From NCBI GenBank assembly GCA_029817715.1, contig JARUPY010000290.1, positions 1 to 64,000 on the forward strand: a DNA stretch of 64,000 nt. Reading direction: 5' to 3'. This stretch comes from Melastoma dodecandrum (lineage: Eukaryota; Streptophyta; Magnoliopsida; Myrtales; Melastomataceae). The notes under the pieces were generated by a model. That model was not told where the DNA came from, searched no databases, and saw only the letters and a list, made by a program, of their open reading frames with translations. The position numbers were made by a program, and so were the translations under genes. Below are positions 58,901 to 64,000 of this stretch, piece after piece. Positions within the stretch are counted from its first letter, which is position 1. Each line of letters opens with the position of its first letter.

Positions 58901-59779
58901 AGACCTGTACAAACAGGTATCGTCTCGCCGAGCTATTCCGGGGACGACTTGCTCTATAACCTGAGTTATGGTCTCCCTCAAGTCTGGGGGTACACCGCCT
59001 ACTGGGGCCTGCGCTGGAGGTCGAGTTGACCTTATCGGGCTGTACGGAGATCTTTCCCCCATTGCCTGATTCGTTGGATCCCTCATGTAGAAAGAAGGCT
59101 CCTCCCGAAAGTTTCCACCTCGGGATCCAAGCTCATAGGGGTCTCCAGTCGCGTCGATTACGGGTTCTTTTCCAGGGCGACGAGACGGAATAAAATCCGC
59201 CCCTCGATCTGTTTCCTCTTGAAAGTCCTCTGCCTCATTCCAATACGTATTCGTTGGTCGATTACGTGAAGAAGAGGGTCGACCAGGGGGAAGCAGATTC
59301 CCGGGTTCGAAAAGAGCATTCGTCCTTATCTCAGATTGCTCAAAAGTCACGTTACGTGGCCCTTGAGCAGTCCGTCGAGCGTCTGTCATGAATGTAGACT
59401 CCCTAAAGGGGGTTTCTCTCATATGAGGTCTTACTCTTTCCTCGTTTCTCGGGCCAGAAAGACGCCCTATTAGAGTTTGGACATCCATTAGAATACCCTT
59501 CATAGCAGTCAACTCCTGACGCACATCCCCCAGTTCCTTGTGGAACTCCAGTCTTGAAATAAATTCGGACGGGGTATGTGAATCAAAGGTGGGCTGGTTT
59601 GTAGCTGCCTGGCCTCCTAGGGCCGGCGCTGGCAAGTCCATTCCCGGAGGAAGTTCTGACTGGTTTGTAGCTGCCTGGCCTCCTGGGGCCGGCGCTTCCA
59701 AGTTCATTCCCGGAGGAAGTTCCTGGTTTTCCCCATCTAAGGGATTCTGAGACTCACGGCTTCGAGTATTTCTCGGCAT
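55802..59779 (-). CDS. Element B Gag-protease polyprotein (1325 aa)
   Basis: Start ATG 59779 (MPRNTRSRESQN). The N-terminus has a 22-residue duplication around ELPPGMDL. The capsid domain lies at residues about 305-430 (FTRFSGEDEMTPLEHIARF, FWKLKLFPNSLTGDAFTW). Cys/His clusters lie at about 560 (CKWHGSFTHATKDC) and 680 (CHWHLNDTHTTDQC), with a Cys-rich stretch at about 860 (CQKCKLIAHNRI...CTACC). The aspartic protease active site LIDNGATVNVLPL is at about residue 1090, followed by FNALLGRDWLHK. The frame is fully open. At 1325 residues it is long, as in Tat/Ogre relatives. Confidence 0.93.
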   Translation of the reverse strand: MPRNTRSRESQNPLDGENQELPPGMNLEAPAPGGQAATNQSELPPGMDLPAPALGGQAATNQPTFDSHTPSEFISRLEFHKELGDVRQELTAMKGILMDVQTLIGRLSGPRNEERVRPHMRETPFRESTFMTDARRTAQGPRNVTFEQSEIRTNALFEPGNLLPPGRPSSSRNRPTNTYWNEAEDFQEETDRGADFIPSRRPGKEPVIDATGDPYELGSRGGNFREEPSFYMRDPTNQAMGERSPYSPIRSTRPPAQAPVGGVPPDLRETITQVIEQVVPGIARRDDTCLYRSPYPEYVDRDFPLPRGYKVPDFTRFSGEDEMTPLEHIARFTHQLGEAAGNDFWKLKLFPNSLTGDAFTWYASLPPGSVASWTQMQSMLFKTFARLDTPMSMFEVMRLKQANGEHPGQFLMKLRKALLRCRPPIPERDQLLLALNALTIPFRKKLQGERFADLYDLARRATEYYQLLTEEAQLTRAYQVDTYEVDVAEFIKGESTICDPLTKKNSKAKASQKNAEERKYSFDTDKVDAIFDWLYQRKRIRLKPGHRVPQTEREKNRNYCKWHGSFTHATKDCLSFRNIIQDLIESKELRFSEVDEVAVVDDNPFGDEVAIHTFDIFDAEVNLLEVINDSVVPSQDLQATGETLVANALMKRLAERRVFILPKGREKWLCHWHLNDTHTTDQCHTFKKYLLDSKTEEWYDLTPFEEAAMSLNTPRGSSHALKSPPSADRRLALRGGRGGPQGHKGNGEAVTRGTERPARRLEFIDSSGQRVIKQGYTRPTPVKEIRPVEEHKEADQPQQAVNRRPRYASQTVDPQELRRGPPIAQFLDEKLLCQKCKLIAHNRILITQLCTACCVNYFLRLVDLSAKGEMLVKAVRPEGSGNSNPNKSSSNRPADNPVHVGYDPADGRFVEVSRLPFGSKKPRFVKALNPSSQWQKAERKVTLPVKAQKRKERRLSHAQKKPRMTPVMPPFGGNHATGKQVAEPERVESTDCSEDPGSSFDYTPLRGDKPCDFNAEQGPLVSCNALTLPAEFACNNKSEAPEGKTLDSKVITFPSGFPLHWLRKPSDRMKQHMHSLYISATFDGVLVGRVLIDNGATVNVLPLAKFRLLGYKPSELVRTDVAVSGFNGRKSKCLGICSVRLGVGRHEQETAFFVIDITPSFNALLGRDWLHKAAAIPSTLHRELILWLDSEIEIVKADEYSCCDKGILHAETCKTIKDLTLDQRYKLGDPTVGPLGEPSGKFDFIVSYGTSHPKPDEGPIVPTGWGPDFTDKDIDEVLQEVVTTKDGGETNNSPSGNKGEAPKSQESTATELEPDRLLHEGMYGQ
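59594..59725. repeat. 66-bp direct duplication in element B gag
   Basis: Two adjacent units (59594-59659, 59660-59725) share GTAGCTGCCTGGCCTCCT and CATTCCCGGAGGAAGTTC and keep the reading frame (22 residues each). They differ at a few positions. Confidence 0.85.
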
Positions 59780-59810
59780 TTGAGACTAAGATCTCTCTCT
59801 TTTCTCAACG

Positions 59811-59830
59811 TGCTCCCACTGTGGTCGCCA
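59811..59830 (-). promoter_or_regulatory. Candidate primer-binding site of element B
   Basis: TGGCGACCACAGTGGGAGCA on the minus strand starts six bases inside the 5' LTR end and is nearly identical to the site of element A. The primer tRNA is not assigned; TGGCGAC suggests a tRNA ending GTCGCCA. Confidence 0.55.
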
Positions 59831-59836
59831 AAAACG

Positions 59837-60954
59837 TGTTCGCCTATAGAACGGATCACGTCGGAAATATTTGGCAAATGACTCACAGGAATTGAGTTTG
59901 TGGTCGCCAGTAAGAAGATGCACAATTTTATTGAAATAAAATGCAAGTCTTACAATCTAACGAATTAAGAACAAGGGCTTACAGCCATCAAAAATGAAAA
60001 GGGTAAACGGTGTCAACGAAGTGGAATCCTGTGACGGCGGAGAACTTGTGACGAAAGCCTTGGAAGCTCGCTCCGTCGGTGGTGGTCGCTGGCGGGAAGC
60101 TGTGACGAAGGCCCTACGAGCTCACTCCGTCGGTGGTGTTGCTGGCGGGGAATTGACGGCAAAGGCCCTACGAGCTCACTCTGCCGGTGGAAGGATAGTT
60201 GACCTACAAACCGGGTCGAGGTATCTAATTCCTAAGGTTGACGAACAAACTTCAGAGTTTTGGCTGTGTATGGTCGTGTCTTGTCTTTGGAAACTCCTTT
60301 GCTATTTATAGTGAGCTCGTACGTGTCTAACACGTAACGAGTGGATCTTGTTACAGATCGTGTCATAGATCGTGATCCCTAGTATCGTGGGAGTGTCCCA
60401 ACAACTTCCCATGAGATACGGGATCACATTCCTGAGAATTAGAATCGGTTACGATTCTTAACAATCGTGATTTTAGGAATAAATAAATTTATTCCCATCT
60501 CGTCGACTTGCTTTGTTTGTACGGGCTTTGACTGCTGTAGTTGCCTTTGTTCAGGATAAGGTCGACTTGACCCTATGAGTAGACCTAGCTACTATTGGGT
60601 CCTATTGGTGGTCATATCTTAGTGGTGAGTTGACCTAGTCGACTCTATACATGAGTCGTCTTTAGTAACTCCATTGTGGGTCGACTTCATCATGAATTAA
60701 CCCAACCGACCTCGTCATGAGTCGACCTGGGTGACTTTGTCATGAGCTAACCCAGTCGACTTCACTATGAGTCGACCTGGGCGACATCGTTATGAGTTAG
60801 CCCAGTCGACGTTGTCATGAGTCGGCCTGAACGACTTCGTTCTGAGTTAGCCCAGTCGACTTTGTCATGAGTCGGCCTGGGCGACTTCGTTCTTAGGTAG
60901 TGTGATGATTCCTGGACTCTAAGCCCAGGCCCAAAATTATTTACTATGTCAACA
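59837..60954 (-). repeat. Element B 5' LTR (right copy)
   Basis: This 1118-bp partner of 47706-48819 is about 98.5% identical by eye. The 4-bp length difference is an AATA/AAAT-type slip near 60483. It carries the promoter that would drive gag-pol. Confidence 0.96.
60302..60311 (-). promoter_or_regulatory. TATA box of the element B 5' LTR
   Basis: CTATAAATAGC on the minus strand, in the middle of the LTR, with the 50-bp repeats upstream. The same sequence is at 48171-48180 in the 3' LTR. Confidence 0.65.
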
Positions 60955-60959
60955 CAGAC
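60955..60959 (+). repeat. Target-site duplication CAGAC, right (element B)
   Basis: Matches 47701-47705. MED6 intron 1 resumes after it (CAAACTGGAGC) and exon 1 ends at 61009. Confidence 0.93.
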
Positions 60960-61208
60960 CAAACTGGAGCTCCTGTAGTCAAGTAGGACAAGCAAATGAA
61001 ACCCTCACGGCAGTTGAGAAGAGTCGAGCCGATGTACACTGCGGAGCCTGAGCTGCTCGTTGTTGCAGGACCAGTCGGAGAAGGGAGAGAGCGCGAAGTA
61101 ATCAAAGACGAGGTTGTCGTCGATGGGGAAGGAGTTGAGCCAGAGCTGGTCGCGGGAGCATATCCCCATCATGTCCGTCGCCGTGGGCGGAGGCAGTGAG
61201 CCAGACAT

Positions 61209-63185
61209 CGGGGGAGGGGCGGCCCCGTCGAAGGGCGGCGTCGCGCACCGGAGTTCCCCCACCCATTCTCTGGGCTTGCAGGCTTAATTTCAAAGAGGAA
61301 ATTACGACGACAATTTAATGGTTGACCAATTCAGGTTGACCTGTGAGTATTGTGGGTGTGTTTTCTTCACGTGAATAGAAAATTAAAACAAGACTATTTT
61401 TCGATTCAAATAAATATAAAATGGTTAACCAAGCATTTTTACGTTTAATTAAAATAAAAAAAACTTTCTCATAACATATCCTAGTTTTAAATGAAAGAAA
61501 AAAATATAAAAATGTCCAAATTTTAAATAAATTTGTTAAAAACAAACTCAGAAATAAATTAATACATTAATAAAATGGTTTTAATGAGTAAACATGGGTT
61601 ACGGTTTCGGGGTATAACCACGTGATTCTAAATTTTTAGAGTGACTAATTGGTCTTAATTTAAAAAAAAAGGTCTTAACCATTCAGATTAAATAGGAGGG
61701 AGCTAACGGAGAGGTAAGAGAGAAAATAAACATAAGGATTTAGTTGTAGTTTAGCCCTTTGTCGGTGGAGATTTCCCTACAATCTATGGTCAAATCACAA
61801 TTAACTTATAAGACAGATTTATTCTCATTGCACACAGCATTCATTTAATAATAATAGTAATTCATAATTTCACGTCTAAATTATTTCAAAGTTGTTTGTT
61901 AAGATATTATATGATATTAATTTGCGAATGTTGTTCGAATGAGAGATTTAACTAAAATACATAGAAAGATCCTTATAAGAAAATATATAGAATAATATTT
62001 TATAAATCAGTGATGTCAAAATAAATTACAAAAATTAATATTTCATATAAAAAATAGGGTTATAATTTTATCTATTATTGCCTTTCTTGAGGTCTACACT
62101 CCTTTCCACTTCAACCTTTCAATTTTATCTTATTAATATTATTCATGTGAAATCTAACTCGCTATTAAATCTAATTTAAAGAAAAAAATGTGATTTTTAA
62201 AAATTTATAATATAATATAATTTTATATTTTTGTGGGTTCTTAAATATTTTTGGATTGAGTTCTTGTTGAAAATGAAAAATATATGCTACGCTTTCGAGT
62301 TTTAAATCAGTCGGCGTTGGCTATTGTACAACATTGTATAATATATAATTAAATATTTTTCTAGTGCTTAACAAAAAAAATAAAGAATTTTATTTTAATT
62401 ATATATGGTTTAAAATCTCTTTTTACTCGTTTAAATAATTTAAACGTTTAACCTAACCCATTCCTTAATTTCACAAAGATAATTCCCTTTACACAGTTAA
62501 TTTTCAAAATGCGTCATTAATTTTACAAAGAATACGCATTTAAAAAACGTGCCCGGGGACATCTCCTATGTTAAATGGAGAGCGGGTTTTGAAAGCTCAT
62601 CCTTGACATCTATAATAAAAACAAGTTTTCAGAACACGTCTCTTTGTAAAATGAAGGGCGTTTTTTCGAAATCCGACTTACCAATAATAGACAAGTAAAT
62701 TTTAAAACATCAACTGTATTCTGCTAATTATTTTTTAACTGACCGTGGAAACCTCTTTGTATGTGATTTGAAACATATATTAGATTTCAATTAGTAAATT
62801 TAGCTCTATCCAAATTTTAAAGAATATATGATTTTAAGTTAATTTTAAACAGTTAATGATAATTTGTTTCAGAAACATAAAAACAATAACAAATCCAATT
62901 AAAAAAATCAAATTTCATTACTGAGATTATAACAATAAAATAAAAATTTATGTTTCAGTTAAGAGATGAATGGTGAGAGTATCTAATCATTACATAAGAA
63001 TCTTCCTTGTATGTATAAAAAAGATCTTTTTATTTGTTAAATCCGTCTTTGTTTCTGATATCAACTACATGTTCGGGATCATTGGTAAGATCAATCTCCA
63101 AGTTCTCAACCTCTGCGTGAGAGAGCAAGAGATTTAAGACTTTGGGAAGTCAAACTGGGTTGGTCAACGGCGTTAGAGTGGTTTG
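61209..63185. other. Divergent intergenic region between MED6 and SAC
   Basis: The left end holds the MED6 5' UTR and promoter. From about 61380 to 63050 the DNA is very AT-rich with no coding frame, transposon ends or RNA gene that I recognise. The right end, with CTCCAAGTTCTCAACCTC-type sequence, would be the SAC leader. Confidence 0.5.
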
Positions 63186-64000
63186 ATGGCCGAGGAAGAA
63201 AGGGAAGCTCCTTTCGAAGAAGGTTGCTTGCACAAGTTCAGGGTCTATGAAACTCAGTCGGTAAGCACTTGTCTTTGATTCTGGGGGAGTGTGTGGTCGA
63301 AGTGTCGAGAATTACGAGTGTCTTAAGAGATGGTTGGTGGAATCGAATTTTGGCTCCGTGCTACGCAGCTTGTTTTCAAGGTTTGATGGAAGGGTCCGAA
63401 CACTGTGCCTCTGGATAAGTTCACGATTGCTAGAGCAGTTTTCCTTGTTTGGGACTACATTGGTGCTTGTTTGTGAATCAATTAGTAAGCTTTTTGCCGA
63501 GGCTAGTATGCACTTTCCTGAACGAATAGTCATCTGTTATTATCTGTTTCATATTTACGACATGCCTGCCTGATGACAAAAATAATATCCAGTAAGCGTT
63601 ATGAGTCCCTGAAGGATGATCCTCGGGTAAGCCCAAAGTGAGAAAAGGAAAGTTTGGCGCTCGCTTGGCTTCGTTTGTTCTCATTGTTTGAGTTATGGTG
63701 TGCAGTTTGCATCGTTTGACGAGCTAGTTTCTGCTGTAATACGACAGAGATTGTCACTTGATTGGGGATACTAATTCAAATTGTCACTTGATTGGGGATA
63801 CTAATTCAAACTTTCTGGGAACAGTATTTCTATTTGACAGGCCAAAATAAGAACAAAAACATTTGGCGGGTTTTGAAGATTAGCAGATTAGAATGTTCCG
63901 AGCTGAGTATTGTCGAAGATCCTACGATTTACACACAGTTGGAGTGCTATGATCTTCTAGAAAGGATACACGAAGGAAACAAGTCCACGGGCGGTCTCAA
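63186..64000 (+). CDS. SAC-domain phosphoinositide phosphatase, 5' end (partial)
   Basis: Exon 1 is 63186-63260 (MAEEEREAPFEEGCLHKFRV...YETQS, 25 codons). A GT-AG intron follows, and exon 2 begins at 63825 (YFYLTGQNKNKNIWRVLKIS, then LECSELSIVEDPTIYTQLEC and LLERIHEGNKSTGGLK), running off the window. The FRVYET...WRVLKI...ECYDLL.RIHEGNK.TGGLK series is the SAC N-terminal region. The ECY/HEGNK wording resembles Arabidopsis SAC2-5, tonoplast enzymes acting on PI(3,5)P2, more than SAC1. The catalytic CX5R motif lies beyond the window. Confidence 0.85.
63751..63810 (+). repeat. Perfect 30-bp tandem duplication in SAC intron 1
   Basis: The unit starting TTGTCACTTGATTGGGGATA occurs twice, back to back and identical (63751-63780 and 63781-63810), just before exon 2. 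Confidence 0.95.

Larger units (their letters stand above)
47706..60954 (-). mobile_element. Element B: young, full-length Tat-lineage Ty3/gypsy retrotransposon with antisense PMD gene
   Basis: The 13,249-bp element has LTRs of 1114 and 1118 bp and a perfect CAGAC target duplication. On the minus strand, 5' to 3': LTR, PBS-like site, gag-protease (59779-55802), RT (55923-54664), two RNase H domains (54627-53749), integrase (53682-52354), polypurine tract and 3' LTR. A six-exon PMD gene (49029-52217) lies on the opposite strand. The LTR copies differ by about 17 substitutions and one 4-bp indel by eye. RT is in a different frame from gag-protease, and single in-frame stops separate RT from RNase H and RNase H from integrase. 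It sits in MED6 intron 1. Confidence 0.96.
46265..61208 (-). pseudogene. MED6: Mediator subunit 6, split by element B and inactivated
   Basis: MED6 is a head-module subunit of the Mediator coactivator of RNA polymerase II. Exons: 61009-61208 ([20 protein letters not shown]...[12 protein letters not shown]), 47182-47356 ([11 protein letters not shown]...[15 protein letters not shown]), 47006-47074 (GRAIYYASKALAMAASK), 46782-46891 (ETIHIKEVRRIDHMLASIQ) and 46265-46435 (LPAAPPPPPFPEGY...). All borders are GT-AG. Exon 2 has TGA where the family has Gly of LDGSIYQ. Exon 3 lacks one base before GGATATG, which shifts phase into exon 4. Exon 4 has TAG just before ETI. Intron 1 contains the 13.2-kb element B in the same orientation. 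Conserved residues have also drifted, so this is a real pseudogene rather than sequencing noise. ATG 61208 is chosen; the longer frame starts with GTG. Confidence 0.9.

Noticed and set aside
1..64000. CRISPR arrays, bacterial operons, rRNA or tRNA genes
   Set aside because: No spaced short repeats, Shine-Dalgarno-led gene runs or recognisable RNA genes were seen. The content is plant nuclear.

Overview
The window is nuclear DNA of a flowering plant, probably a eudicot. It holds intron-rich plant genes (20S proteasome alpha-5, a FYVE-type FAB1 PI3P 5-kinase, Mediator subunit 6, a SAC-domain phosphoinositide phosphatase) separated by large nested LTR retrotransposons with plant-specific features: Tat-lineage elements with two RNase H domains, a Tekay-like chromovirus and a TRIM. 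Nothing bacterial, organellar or CRISPR-like was seen.

Layout. 1-1304: unassigned sequence, possibly the last exon of a gene at 2-100. 1305 to about 5.1 kb, minus strand: proteasome alpha-5 gene whose frame is broken only by extra bases, which looks more like uncorrected sequence than decay. A poly-G block lies inside it (4.82-4.94 kb). 6080-31514: element A, an old Tat-lineage Ty3/gypsy element on the plus strand, about 15 kb without its nested insert. Its gag was split by a 10.3-kb block (12050-22373) made of a minus-strand Tekay-like chromovirus (element C) fused to the 3' half of a TRIM; the whole block is flanked by GTTCA. 32230-32847: small four-exon gene of unknown function. 33532-42839, minus strand: intact 11-exon FAB1 gene (1789 codons). 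46265-61208, minus strand: MED6, split in intron 1 by element B and also carrying two nonsense codons and a 1-bp deletion. 47706-60954: element B, a young Tat-lineage element on the minus strand with a CAGAC target duplication. 63186-64000: 5' end of a SAC2-5-like phosphatase gene that runs off the window.

Most interesting. Elements A and B both carry, between pol and the 3' LTR and antisense to gag-pol, a plant mobile domain (PMD) gene. In B it is a six-exon gene with its own TATA box just inside the 3' LTR, GT-AG introns readable only on the antisense strand, and a C-terminal coiled coil; it ends tail-to-tail with pol. A has a decayed homologue in the same place, also with a TATA-like box. 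The antisense layout explains how introns could survive retrotransposition. Extra antisense ORFs, including PMD-type ones, have been reported in Tat elements as far as I recall; the spliced structure and private promoter are the part to test.

How the genes relate. FAB1 makes PI(3,5)P2, and SAC2-5-type phosphatases remove it in Arabidopsis, so a kinase and its likely antagonist lie about 20 kb apart with a dead MED6 between them. The three retroelements show layered ages: A old (very different LTRs), C younger and nested in A, B youngest (about 17 substitutions between 1.1-kb LTRs).
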